Positions 6,901 to 14,103 of a DNA stretch of 14,103 nt are shown here, one piece after another. The stretch lies in NCBI GenBank assembly GCA_003170655.1, contig PMYY01000077.1:508-14610 (forward strand). The letters run 5' to 3'. Origin of the DNA: Nitrospiraceae bacterium (GTDB lineage Bacteria; Nitrospirota; Thermodesulfovibrionia; Thermodesulfovibrionales; Dissulfurispiraceae). Position 1 is the first letter of the stretch. Every line of letters begins with the position of its first letter. The position numbers and the translations under genes are program-made. Below the pieces are notes generated by a model. That model was given only the letters and a program-made list of their open reading frames with translations. It did no database searches and was not told the origin of the DNA.

Positions 6901-7340
6901 TATTTCAGCAGTGTCAGCTTCTCTGCAGCCTTGATCAGAATCTCTTTATCGCTCTTGTAGTGCAGCATATTGATGGCTTCGTCGAGAGGAAACCATCCGG
7001 CTTCATCGACTTCCCAGCTGAAATTGTTTGTCTCGCCGGAGACATGTTCCAGCAGGAAATAGGTCACGGTCTTCTTGCATTTGGCGTTTTCATCCTTGAG
7101 GTAGAACCAGTAGGACTTCTCCCCAAGCTTGTCGACAATCGATCCCGTAAGGCCGGTCTCTTCCTGAATCTCCCTTACAGCAGCCATTTCCGGGCTTTCG
7201 TCTTTGTCGATTATCCCTTTGGGAAGCGTCCATACAGTCCTGTTTTTTGTTGCGATCAGCCCGACATCGAAGTGGTCGTCAGACTTTCTGAAGATCACAC
7301 CTCCGGAAGAGTAGAGGTATTTTATTGAAGCCGGTTTCAT
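6900..7340 (-). CDS. Nudix hydrolase
   Basis: Nudix enzymes cleave nucleoside diphosphates linked to another group. The 146 residues contain a complete Nudix box, GX5EX7REXXEEXGU, at residues 42-64: GIIDKDE, then seven residues, then REIQEETGL. All metal-binding glutamates (E57, E60, E61) are present. The N-terminal SSGGVIFRK and WTLPKGIIDKDES resemble the Ap4A-hydrolase/MutT-like branch, but the substrate cannot be read from sequence. It overlaps rseP upstream (TGATG) and rfaE2 downstream (TAATG) by one base each. A role clearing nucleotide by-products, or in envelope sugar metabolism, is only a guess from this position. Confidence 0.9.
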   Translation of the reverse strand: MKPASIKYLYSSGGVIFRKSDDHFDVGLIATKNRTVWTLPKGIIDKDESPEMAAVREIQEETGLTGSIVDKLGEKSYWFYLKDENAKCKKTVTYFLLEHVSGETNNFSWEVDEAGWFPLDEAINMLHYKSDKEILIKAAEKLTLLK

Positions 7341-8440
7341 CAGGGCAGGACTTTGCCAGCAGCGAGCCTGAAGATATCGTTGTACATGACGAGCGCCATT
7401 AGAGCAAGGAGTAGCGCGATGCCGATTCTCTGTGAGATGGCAATGGCCGTATCGCTCACGGGTTTGCCTATTACTGCCTCGATAGCCATAAAGAGCAGAT
7501 GACCGCCGTCGAGAACAGGTATGGGCAGTATGTTCAACACCCCCAGATTAACACTGACAAGTGCCATAAACAGAAAGTAGGTAATTGCACCTGCAGATGC
7601 CGCCTTGCTCGATTCGGTGAAGATACTTATCGGCCCGCCGAGATTCTTGAATGAGATCTCCCCGCTCAGAGTCATCCATAGCGAGTCGAATATTACGGTA
7701 CCCATTTTATATGTTGCATATGCCCCCTTGCCCGGAGCGTCAAGCAGGGAGGTGCTTTCGATGAGAGTGTATAATCCCTGTCCGGTTTTCCTGATACCGA
7801 TGCGGCCAATACTGATTGTTTTACCGGACTTGTCGGTCTGTTGGACCGCAAGCGGAGTAATAGTGAATTTTAGCAGATCTACGCCACGCCGGACAGCGAA
7901 CTCAAGAGGCTTGCCGGGGTTCATCCCTACAACATTTATAATGTCGATCCATGTAGTTATATCGGTGTCGCCGATCCTTACGATCTTGTCTCCCTTCTGA
8001 AGGCCGGCAGCCGCCGCCGGATAATTGGGTTCGACCTCGTCCGCTGTCGGCATGAGATTCTTAAGGTCAGGAACGGGGACCTGGATGCCGACTGCCAGCA
8101 GAGATGTGTAGAGTCCGAATGTTAGGAGGATATTGAATAGCGGGCCGGCAAGGACGATCAAAGCCTTTTTCCAGAGCTTCTGTCCCTTGAATGATCGCTC
8201 GGTATCAACGGGTTCGACTTCGTCCCCGACATCTTCACCGTACATCTTCACGTATCCGCCCAGCGGAAGGGCTGAGATCAGGTACTCAGTCTCGCCTATT
8301 TTCTTGCCGATGACCTTCGGCCCGAAGCCGAGAGAGAATTTCAGCACCTTGACGTTGCTCAATTTCGCAAATACGAAATGTCCCAACTCGTGCACAAAAA
8401 TCAGAATGCCGAAGAGCACCACAGCCAATATTACACTCAC
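7340..8440 (-). CDS. rseP: Site-2 zinc metalloprotease RseP
   Basis: RseP is an inner-membrane protease that cuts transmembrane segments, such as anti-sigma factors after a first periplasmic cut, to relay envelope stress; it also clears signal-peptide remnants. The zinc site HELGH stands in the first transmembrane segment (H17, E18, H21) and the third ligand lies in PVLDGGHL near D311. A single PDZ domain lies between (about 125-215, with AAGLQKGDKIVRIG), whereas E. coli RseP has two. The frame is open back to 8476, but GTG 8440 is preferred: it begins the hydrophobic segment immediately (MSVILAVVLFGILIFVHELGH), overlaps the dxr stop as GTGA, and has GGAGG ten bases upstream, giving 366 residues. 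HtrA in this window could be a partner protease, though the first-cut enzyme is normally DegS-like. Confidence 0.94.
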   Translation of the reverse strand: MSVILAVVLFGILIFVHELGHFVFAKLSNVKVLKFSLGFGPKVIGKKIGETEYLISALPLGGYVKMYGEDVGDEVEPVDTERSFKGQKLWKKALIVLAGPLFNILLTFGLYTSLLAVGIQVPVPDLKNLMPTADEVEPNYPAAAAGLQKGDKIVRIGDTDITTWIDIINVVGMNPGKPLEFAVRRGVDLLKFTITPLAVQQTDKSGKTISIGRIGIRKTGQGLYTLIESTSLLDAPGKGAYATYKMGTVIFDSLWMTLSGEISFKNLGGPISIFTESSKAASAGAITYFLFMALVSVNLGVLNILPIPVLDGGHLLFMAIEAVIGKPVSDTAIAISQRIGIALLLALMALVMYNDIFRLAAGKVLP

Positions 8441-9594
8441 TTCTTCAGGACCTCCGCTGCCTTTATCCGCGCCCACCGGTCGGCTTCAAGTACAATGTCG
8501 ATCTGCCGCGCCTCTTTCACTTCATGGGAGTTCATGACCTTGTTTATTATAGCAGGTATATCCGTAAAGCCTATAAGACCATCGAGAAAGGCATGGACTG
8601 CCACTTCGTTCGCAGCGTTCAGTACCGCGAGCATGGTGCCGCCCTTTTCGGCTGCTGCATAAGCAAGAAGAAGGCATGGGAATGCCGCGGTATCGGGCTG
8701 GTGAAAGGTAAGGCCTGAGAGTTTTTCCCATGCGAGAGGCTCCATTACCTCGTTCAATCTTTCAGGGTAAGAAAGGGCATAGGCGATCGGCCCCTTCATA
8801 TCGGGCTTCGAAAGTTGGGCGAGGCAACTGCCATCGGTGAACTCAACGATTGAATGCACTACACTCTGAGGATGTACGAGCACATCGATCTTGTCCAGGG
8901 GGATGTCGAAAAGCGCCCGCGCTTCGATGACCTCGAGTCCTTTATTCATAAGCGTAGCAGAATCGATGGAAATCTTCCTTCCCATCTGCCAGTTGGGATG
9001 GCGGAGGGCATCGGACGCTGCGATGTCTGCCAGTTCTTCGGCCTTTCGACCGAAAAACGGCCCGCCCGAGGCGGTCAGAATCAATCTCCTGACAGAGTCC
9101 TTGCGGCAACCGTTCATGCATTGGAAAAGGGCGCTGTGCTCACTGTCGACAGGAAGAAGCCTTGCACCTGATTTCTTCACCTCGGCATTGACGATATCCC
9201 CTGCCATGACCAATGTTTCTTTATTTGCAAGCGCAACTATTTTTCCTTCCTTTACGGCAGCCAGTGTAGGCAGAAGTCCTGCAGAACCGACTATGGCGGA
9301 TATGACTGTATCTGCGTCACTCATCGCTGCTACAGTGCAAACTCCTTCGATGCCGCAAAGAACATCCAAGGTGATGCTGCATCCCGACAGCTCTTTTTTC
9401 AGGGATGAACAGCTTTCGGGGTCGGCGACGGCCACTAGCTTAGGTTTGAACCGGACAATCTGTTCCTTCAGCAGCTCGATATTCTTTCCCGCGGCCAGGC
9501 CCAAGACCTTGAAACGTTCTGGAAATTTCGCTATAACATTAAGGGCGTTTTTCCCAATGGAACCTGTAGATCCGAGTATGACTATATTCTTCAT
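8437..9594 (-). CDS. dxr: 1-deoxy-D-xylulose 5-phosphate reductoisomerase
   Basis: Dxr carries out the first committed step of the MEP pathway, rearranging and reducing DXP to MEP with NADPH; it is the target of fosmidomycin. Its product is the substrate of IspD in this window. From ATG 9594 it has 385 residues, near the usual 390-400. GSTGSIG (8-14) is the NADPH-binding loop and ALANKETLVMAG is typical. The metal ligands D150 and E152 sit in PVDSEHS, and E221 in NKGLEVIEA. HPNWQMG carries the His of the flexible substrate loop. ATG 9594 is preferred over ATG 9603 because it starts directly at MKNIVILG and forms a 4-nt ATGA overlap with cdsA. The stop overlaps the rseP start as GTGA. Confidence 0.96.
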   Translation of the reverse strand: MKNIVILGSTGSIGKNALNVIAKFPERFKVLGLAAGKNIELLKEQIVRFKPKLVAVADPESCSSLKKELSGCSITLDVLCGIEGVCTVAAMSDADTVISAIVGSAGLLPTLAAVKEGKIVALANKETLVMAGDIVNAEVKKSGARLLPVDSEHSALFQCMNGCRKDSVRRLILTASGGPFFGRKAEELADIAASDALRHPNWQMGRKISIDSATLMNKGLEVIEARALFDIPLDKIDVLVHPQSVVHSIVEFTDGSCLAQLSKPDMKGPIAYALSYPERLNEVMEPLAWEKLSGLTFHQPDTAAFPCLLLAYAAAEKGGTMLAVLNAANEVAVHAFLDGLIGFTDIPAIINKVMNSHEVKEARQIDIVLEADRWARIKAAEVLKK

Positions 9595-10385
9595 ATGAAC
9601 CATTTCAGCAGATAGAGTGCCGGTCCTGCAAAAAGGATGCTGTCAATCCTGTCCAGGACGCCGCCGTGCCCGGGGATAATGCTGCCGGAGTCCTTGATAC
9701 CGGCGTCACGCTTAAACATCGATTCAACGAGATCTCCGACGATAGTTACAGCGCCCAGCGCGGCGCCGATCCATGCGAGCTCGAGTGTCCCTGCTCCTTT
9801 GATCAGGAAACTTCCGAATACCACGGCCGCAAATATTCCGCCACCGATGGACCCGATTGCCCCTTCTACCGTTTTGTTCGGGCTTACTTCCTTATAGAGT
9901 TTTATCTTGCCGAATCTGCTGCCGATGCTATAGGCAAAAGTATCGGCACTCCAGACGCAAAGACACAGCAGGAATATCCACTCATACCCGATGAGCCGAA
10001 GATACCAGAGAGGCAGTAGCAGAGCAGGTATATACAGTATTCCGATGAGCGCCGGTGAAAGGTCTCGTAACGCCGAAGAGGGGTCTTTTATCAAGAAAAG
10101 CCGGGCGGAAGTAACCGATATGAATATTATAATGAAGACCATTGCTTGCGCCTTTTCCGGTCCATTGTCGGGAAGGAAAATCGCAGAGCACAGCAGGAGT
10201 GCCCCGGCAAGCATACCGATGCAGGACATCGATTTTGTCGTCCGGTACATGGCATAAAATTCATGCTGGGCGAGGGCTGACACAACTGCCAAGAGCGCCA
10301 GGAAGAAGAGAGGCGGCAGTTTGGTGATGTACAGGTATAGCAGAGGGATGGCAATGATGGCTACAATCACTCTTTTCAGGAGCAT
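9591..10385 (-). CDS. cdsA: Phosphatidate cytidylyltransferase (CDP-diglyceride synthase)
   Basis: CdsA is an inner-membrane enzyme making CDP-diacylglycerol from phosphatidic acid and CTP, the branch point of phospholipid synthesis. The 264 residues hold about seven or eight hydrophobic segments and end with the family signature: SMFKR near 222-226, then KDSGSIIPGHGGVLDR at 231-246, including the metal-binding Asp residues. The ATG at 10385 overlaps the uppS stop by 10 nt, with an AAGGACGG-type site inside the uppS 3' end. The stop overlaps dxr by 4 nt. The order uppS-cdsA-dxr-rseP is a widely conserved envelope cluster, and it supports both the call and co-transcription. Confidence 0.95.
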   Translation of the reverse strand: MLLKRVIVAIIAIPLLYLYITKLPPLFFLALLAVVSALAQHEFYAMYRTTKSMSCIGMLAGALLLCSAIFLPDNGPEKAQAMVFIIIFISVTSARLFLIKDPSSALRDLSPALIGILYIPALLLPLWYLRLIGYEWIFLLCLCVWSADTFAYSIGSRFGKIKLYKEVSPNKTVEGAIGSIGGGIFAAVVFGSFLIKGAGTLELAWIGAALGAVTIVGDLVESMFKRDAGIKDSGSIIPGHGGVLDRIDSILFAGPALYLLKWFI

Positions 10386-11095
10386 TGAATCTTACCGTCC
10401 TTGACCTTACCGAAACGCCTGTCTCTCATTTGATATTGATAGATTGCCTCAAGGAACTCTTCGCGGGTAAAATCAGGCCACAGGGTGCTTGTGAAAAGGA
10501 ACTCCGAGTATGCCGATTGCCATAGAAGAAAATTGCTCAGCCTTTGCTCCCCGCTGGTCCTGATGATTAGGTCCGGGTCTGGCGCGCCGGCCGTATCCAT
10601 GAGGCAGGCGAGACGCTCTTCTGTTATCTCTTCGATTGGTGTATCAGCCTGGAGCAATTTCCTGACCGCCCTGATGATCTCATCTCGGCCGCCGTAGCTC
10701 AAAGCGCAATGCACGACTAGGCGTGCATTGGCCTCAGTTGTTTTTTCGACATGCTCGATTAGGTCCCTGATATGCGCAGACAGTTTGTCTCTGTTGCCTA
10801 TCATCCTGAATCGGATGCTCTCTTTCATGAAGTTGTCGAGGTCGTTAATCAGGAACGTCTCTAGAAGATTCATGATCACCGATATTTCTGATTCGGGTCT
10901 GTTCCAGTTCTCAAGCGAAAAAGCATAAAGAGAGAGGGTTTTAATGCCGAGACCGCAAGCAGCCCTCGTTATTTCAGAAACCCTTTCAACCCCTCTCTTG
11001 TGACCTTCGGAGCGGGGCAAGCCTCTGAGCTCCGCCCAGCGGCCGTTGCCGTCCATTATGATTCCGACATGTCGTGGAATGGCTCTTTCTTTCAC
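10376..11095 (-). CDS. uppS: Undecaprenyl diphosphate synthase (cis-prenyltransferase)
   Basis: UppS adds eight IPP units to farnesyl diphosphate, giving the C55 lipid that carries peptidoglycan and O-antigen units. The 239 residues begin with MDGNGRWA, whose Asp (D15) is the catalytic residue. Other marks are SLENWNRP (60-67), SYGGRDEI and RTSGEQRLSNFL (179-190), which binds diphosphate and IPP. The start is GTG at 11095: the overlapping ATG at 11100 is out of frame and stops after two codons, and no other start fits the N-terminus. The ribosome-binding site is weak (GATGAG just upstream). It heads the overlapping six-gene chain and lies 61 nt after the large secreted-protein gene. Confidence 0.95.
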   Translation of the reverse strand: MKERAIPRHVGIIMDGNGRWAELRGLPRSEGHKRGVERVSEITRAACGLGIKTLSLYAFSLENWNRPESEISVIMNLLETFLINDLDNFMKESIRFRMIGNRDKLSAHIRDLIEHVEKTTEANARLVVHCALSYGGRDEIIRAVRKLLQADTPIEEITEERLACLMDTAGAPDPDLIIRTSGEQRLSNFLLWQSAYSEFLFTSTLWPDFTREEFLEAIYQYQMRDRRFGKVKDGKIQCS

Positions 11096-11156
11096 CTCAT
11101 CACCGCAATAAGGACTCCATTTTTTAAAGTCGTGTGCTGATAAAGCAATTTCAAGG

Positions 11157-12935
11157 TTAGCGGCCCTTGGTCGAAAAGATATAGAGAGTGATTCCCATGG
11201 GATTATGTCCTTTTAGCAAGTCCATGGCATTGCTCAGCAGGTAAGGCTTGACCAGAACGAGAAGCCTGTCGCCTATCACTGTATAGTCAAGGATGTTTCC
11301 TCCAATTTCCTCGAGAAAGCTCGTCTCTTCAACCGAGATCCCATTCCACCAGAAGCTCCTGAGCTCAGCGGAGGAATAGCCGATGCTCCTAGCGAAGTTG
11401 AGCATGGCTTTGCGCTTAGGGGCCAGGACCTCGGCGTTATAGGCTACGAGCCGGTCCTTAAGTGTCCAGCTGCCTTTTTCGATCATCAAATTACCGGATT
11501 CTTTTTTATAGGCATCGGCAAAACCGCCGAAGTCTTCCTTGCTTACCCATGTTCTTATACCTTTGTCGTTATAAAAGTTGAGGACGCCGTTATCACCCCA
11601 TGCGAACAAGGCCCGACGTCCGTCTGGGGCGTAGACATACTGAAAATCGTAAATATTAACTCCTTGCGGAAGCTTGATCTCAGACCCATTTTTAAAACGG
11701 CCATCGGCATAATCGATCGCATACATCTTGCCTTCGAATCCCTCGCCCGCGGAAAAGCTTTGAGCTATAATGCCGCTTTCAATCTTCCTGATTAAAATGT
11801 CGTCAGCCTGCCATATAAGCTTGAACTTGTCGCCTTCCAGCACGTAAATATAGGAACGCACTCTTGTAGAGGCACCTGCCGTGCGAGATCTTGAGAAAGA
11901 GTCGTCATCCGTCATTGAAGTAACGGGCTTGCCGTTGGACAGGGTAGTAATAAGGATCGCATCCCGGCCGTTCTTCTTTAGATCGATGGTATCGATCCAA
12001 AGTATCTCTCCCGTGCCCGCAGGGTCGAACTCCCAAAGGAGCTTTAGATTAATGTCCGGCTTATACACTCCAATGTGGTCTCCCGAAGCCAGCACGATTT
12101 CGGGATTACCGTTGCCGTCAAAATCGCCAACGGTGAGTCGTCGCGCACTGAAAGGCATTTTATATGACAGGAGGGCTTCGCCTTCGCGGGGGGCAAATAC
12201 CCCCGAAGAAAATTTCAGCTGCTTTACCATTGCCACATGGATCGAAGTCTTTTTCTCCGAAAATTGCTTTCCGTCGGTCACCCAATAAAGCTTCTGGGTC
12301 ACTTCGACATTCGTCTTTTCCTCTTCCGAATTGAGGACAAGGGCCACCTCGGCGCCCTTTGCTTTGGCTTCGGCAATCACCTCGGCAGGGGTGGCATTAA
12401 GCAGCGCCGTATCGATCAACTCGAAGCGGCCCGAATCGAGCAAGGAGTGGTAATAGGCGTCCCCGAGATACCAATCAATATTGCCCTGGTAAAACAAAAG
12501 CCTTATTTTTCGCGCCGGTATTTTGACCTTGGCGCCCTTAAAATCCTCGGGCCTGCCCGTAATTGTCGTCCCTTTCGCAGAGGAAGTGTCGACAGAGATT
12601 ACATCGACAGTGCCGACTTGTGCCTGGACATTTCCAAGGGGCTCCTTGGTGACCGGATGTATGAACGGTGCCCCTTCCTTGAATACGGTAATCCTCATTC
12701 CAACTTTGACCGCTGCAGAGGTACCTTTGTCAATAGTGACTGACTGTCCATCTACCGAGCTGATATTTCCGGTGACGGGGGCGAAGTAAGCGAGTATTTC
12801 TTCCTTCAGGCTGTTGAAAGAAGAGCCGAGTGCAGCTACGGATGGTTCATCCTTTCCCGCGGCGCCACAGGGAGGCGGCAGCAACACCGCAGCAAAGGCG
12901 GCAAGCAATATGATCGATACTATCTTTCTTATCAT
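11157..12935 (-). CDS. Secreted protein with FlgT/CsgG-like and FG-GAP-like regions, function unknown
   Basis: I do not recognise this gene as a named family. Residues 1-26 form a signal peptide; the Cys near its end (PPPCGAAG) lacks a good lipobox. Residues 55-140 (GNISSVDGQSVTIDKGTSAA, VKVGMRITVFKEG, HPVTKEPLG) resemble the C-terminal beta domain of the flagellar protein FlgT. Residues 143-240 (RKIRLLFYQ, LLDSGRFELIDT, EAKAKGAEVALVLN) resemble a CsgG/LpoB-like alpha-beta fold. From 265 onward come beta-propeller-like repeats: VGDFDGNGNPEIVLAS (269-284) is a near-perfect FG-GAP/VCBS calcium motif, and IDLKKNGRDAILIT (317-330) is a degenerate one. It is probably a periplasmic or outer-membrane-associated envelope protein. 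It has a GGGGGTG ribosome-binding site ten bases before ATG 12935, lies upstream of uppS, and is divergent from bamD. The gene is certain; the domain readings are moderate. Confidence 0.85.
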   Translation of the reverse strand: MIRKIVSIILLAAFAAVLLPPPCGAAGKDEPSVAALGSSFNSLKEEILAYFAPVTGNISSVDGQSVTIDKGTSAAVKVGMRITVFKEGAPFIHPVTKEPLGNVQAQVGTVDVISVDTSSAKGTTITGRPEDFKGAKVKIPARKIRLLFYQGNIDWYLGDAYYHSLLDSGRFELIDTALLNATPAEVIAEAKAKGAEVALVLNSEEEKTNVEVTQKLYWVTDGKQFSEKKTSIHVAMVKQLKFSSGVFAPREGEALLSYKMPFSARRLTVGDFDGNGNPEIVLASGDHIGVYKPDINLKLLWEFDPAGTGEILWIDTIDLKKNGRDAILITTLSNGKPVTSMTDDDSFSRSRTAGASTRVRSYIYVLEGDKFKLIWQADDILIRKIESGIIAQSFSAGEGFEGKMYAIDYADGRFKNGSEIKLPQGVNIYDFQYVYAPDGRRALFAWGDNGVLNFYNDKGIRTWVSKEDFGGFADAYKKESGNLMIEKGSWTLKDRLVAYNAEVLAPKRKAMLNFARSIGYSSAELRSFWWNGISVEETSFLEEIGGNILDYTVIGDRLLVLVKPYLLSNAMDLLKGHNPMGITLYIFSTKGR

Positions 12936-13050
12936 TTAAATGAAGCACCCCCAGATCGTTCTCAAAAATGCAAATATCAGTTTAAAATATAGCCCGAATA
13001 TAAGTCAAAACCCTTGACTAAAGAAGGTATTTAAGGTTTAAATAAAATCC
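12936..13050. promoter_or_regulatory. Divergent promoter region with inverted -35 boxes
   Basis: AGTCAA at 13003-13008 and TTGACT at 13014-13019 form an inverted repeat with a 5-bp centre. Each arm reads as a -35 box facing outward. Rightward, TTGACT is followed 18 bp later by TTAAAT (13038-13043), so transcription would begin almost at the bamD start codon; the only ribosome-binding candidate there, AAGG, is distant. Leftward, TTGACT (13008-13003) is followed 17 bp later by a poor TTAAAC. The rest of the 115 bp is AT-rich. The -35 boxes are good and the -10 boxes weak. Confidence 0.45.
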
Positions 13051-13806
13051 ATGAGAAAAATGTTCATGTTCATTATATCGGTATCAGTTCTGCTGGGTAT
13101 AATATTTCTTGCCGGGTGCGGGAAAAAAGAGGTGAAGCCTGAAGAGGCTTACGACCCGGAGAAATACCTTGCGAATGCAGATACGATGGTGGGCAAGAAG
13201 AATTACGATGAGGCCCGAAAGGTCCTACTCGAGGTCAAAAACCGCGATTCGCAGAAGAAATACGGCGCACTGGCGCAGTTGAAGATAGCCGACACGTATA
13301 TCAAGGAAGGCGACCCCGACCTCGCTATTACAGAATACCGCAAATTTATCGAGAATTATCCCGACAACCAGTATGCGTCCTATGCCCAGTACCAGATCGC
13401 AATGGCTTATTATTCCCAGATCGAGTCCCCGGACCGCGGTACAGGTGCGGCAAAGAGTGCACTAATAGAGTTCAAACGTCTCAAACAGCTTTATCCGAGG
13501 AACCCGTATCGGGACATCGTTGAACTCAGGATTGAAAAGGCAGAGAATACAATTGCCGATGGAGACTTCATGATCGGAGAGTTCTATTTCAATAAGGAAT
13601 CATATAAGGCTGCTGTCGACAGGCTCGAAAGCCTGCTCACAAAATATCCCGACTACAAGAGGGCAGACCAGACTCTCCTGATAATCGGGAAGTCATATAA
13701 GGCACTTAAAATAAACGACAAAGCCAAAGAGGTTTTTAACAGACTCATTGAAAAATACCCGGCGAGCGCTGCCGCAAAAGAGGCCACTAAGCTCTCCCCA
13801 CGTTAA
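13051..13806 (+). CDS. bamD: Outer-membrane assembly lipoprotein BamD
   Basis: BamD is the essential lipoprotein of the BAM complex, which inserts beta-barrel proteins into the outer membrane. The 251 residues compare with about 245 in E. coli. A lipoprotein signal peptide ends in the lipobox LAGC, with the lipidated Cys at position 23. The remainder is helical TPR-type repeats, recognisable as ALAQLKIADTYIKEG, then the YPDNQYASYAQYQIAMAYY stretch, and towards the C-terminus GEFYFNKESYKAAVDRLES and LLTKYPDYKRAD. Together with PDRGTGAAKSALIEFKRL (DR followed by an F-x-x-L-x-x-x-YP stretch), these are the BamD pattern rather than YbgF/CpoB. The start ATG lies next to the predicted transcription start, with no close ribosome-binding site, so the mRNA may be nearly leaderless. 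The next gene starts 31 nt after the stop. Confidence 0.9.
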   Translation: MRKMFMFIISVSVLLGIIFLAGCGKKEVKPEEAYDPEKYLANADTMVGKKNYDEARKVLLEVKNRDSQKKYGALAQLKIADTYIKEGDPDLAITEYRKFIENYPDNQYASYAQYQIAMAYYSQIESPDRGTGAAKSALIEFKRLKQLYPRNPYRDIVELRIEKAENTIADGDFMIGEFYFNKESYKAAVDRLESLLTKYPDYKRADQTLLIIGKSYKALKINDKAKEVFNRLIEKYPASAAAKEATKLSPR

Positions 13807-13837
13807 TCCAGAATGTATCATCGAGGAGTACCGCGAT

Positions 13838-14103
13838 TTGCGACCTGAATATTATCCTGCATTTTTAGACCTTAGAGGGAAAAAATGTGTTGTCGTCGGC
13901 GGGGGAAGGGTTGCGGAACGAAAGGTGACTGCACTGGTAGCATCCGGGGCTGATGTCCATGTGATAAGTCCTCAACTTGTCGTCACTCTTAGCAGGCTCC
14001 GGGCAAAGGGGGCTATCCGGCATATCGCCAGGACATACAGGAATGGCGATCTCCGGGATGCTTTTCTGGTTATCGCAGCGACATCCGATGAGGTCATCAA
14101 CAG
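13838..14103 (+). CDS. Precorrin-2 dehydrogenase / sirohydrochlorin ferrochelatase-type protein (3' end outside window)
   Basis: This family oxidises precorrin-2 with NAD to sirohydrochlorin, and in some members also inserts iron, leading to siroheme or heme d1/alternative heme. The visible 88 residues contain YYPAFLDLRGKKCVVVGGG and VAERKV, the N-terminal Rossmann GGGxVAxRK motif of the CysG N-domain, Met8 and SirC, and continue with VIAATSDEVIN, also typical. The chosen start is TTG 13838, nine bases after GAGGAG (13823-13828). No ATG or GTG lies in frame between the bamD stop and this point. Whether it is a single-domain enzyme or a longer CysG with a methyltransferase half cannot be told, because it runs off the window. 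Siroheme would serve sulfite or nitrite reductases. Confidence 0.9.
   Translation, partial: MRPEYYPAFLDLRGKKCVVVGGGRVAERKVTALVASGADVHVISPQLVVTLSRLRAKGAIRHIARTYRNGDLRDAFLVIAATSDEVIN

Noticed and set aside
8441..8476. Upstream start for RseP giving 12 extra residues
   Set aside because: The extra residues are polar and precede the first membrane segment; GTG 8440 gives the family N-terminus and a GTGA overlap with dxr.
8891..9598. Plus-strand open frame of 235 codons opposite dxr
   Set aside because: Lies entirely antisense to a clear dxr, has no recognisable motif and a low-complexity Ser/Ala-rich composition typical of a shadow frame.
1..14103. CRISPR array, tRNA or rRNA gene, phage or defence genes
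   Set aside because: I saw no regularly spaced repeats, no cloverleaf-like sequence and no proteins of those classes when reading both strands. A dedicated scan was not possible.

Overview
The window carries 14 protein-coding genes. The first lacks its 5' end and the last its 3' end. Coding density is high and GC is roughly 50% by eye. The gene set points to a diderm (Gram-negative type) bacterium: BamD, RseP, a Do-type HtrA, a heptose-activating nucleotidyltransferase for LPS, and undecaprenyl-PP and CDP-diacylglycerol synthases. It makes isoprenoids by the MEP pathway (dxr, ispD, ispF) and encodes SelB, so it uses selenocysteine. A Nitrospirota or former-deltaproteobacterial lineage would fit the uppS-cdsA-dxr-rseP order and the style of the proteins, but this is an impression from reading and has not been tested by search.

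Layout. Positions 3-3389 (+) hold selB, missing its start, and a membrane-anchored HtrA protease three bases after it. Positions 3390-3627 are an AT-rich spacer. It begins with a hairpin resembling an IS200/IS605 transposon end, continues with an extended -10 promoter, and ends in a leader. Positions 3628-5820 (+) form a tight three-gene run: a PIN-TRAM membrane protein, ispD and ispF. Positions 5827-6348 (-) hold a solitary cheW, convergent with ispF and only six bases from it. Positions 6439-11095 (-) form a six-gene chain, read as uppS, cdsA, dxr, rseP, a Nudix hydrolase and rfaE2. Every junction in that chain overlaps, by 10, 4, 4, 1 and 1 nt. Positions 11157-12935 (-) hold a large secreted protein of unknown function, 61 nt upstream of uppS and probably in the same transcript. 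Positions 12936-13050 are a divergent promoter region. Positions 13051-13806 (+) hold bamD, followed by the start of a siroheme-synthase-type dehydrogenase that runs off the window.

How the genes fit together. Dxr makes MEP, and IspD and IspF carry out later steps towards IPP and DMAPP. UppS consumes IPP to make the C55 carrier lipid for peptidoglycan and O-antigen. CdsA feeds phospholipid synthesis. RfaE2 activates heptose for the LPS core. RseP, HtrA and BamD handle envelope stress signalling, envelope proteolysis and outer-membrane protein assembly. The window is therefore mainly an envelope and isoprenoid housekeeping region, with SelB, CheW and tetrapyrrole synthesis alongside.

I found no CRISPR array, tRNA, rRNA, intact mobile element or clear defence system. 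The least ordinary items are the secreted protein combining FlgT/CsgG-like and FG-GAP-like parts (11157-12935), the solitary IS605-like end with its AT-rich leader (3391-3627), and the divergent promoter whose two -35 boxes form an inverted repeat (13003-13019).
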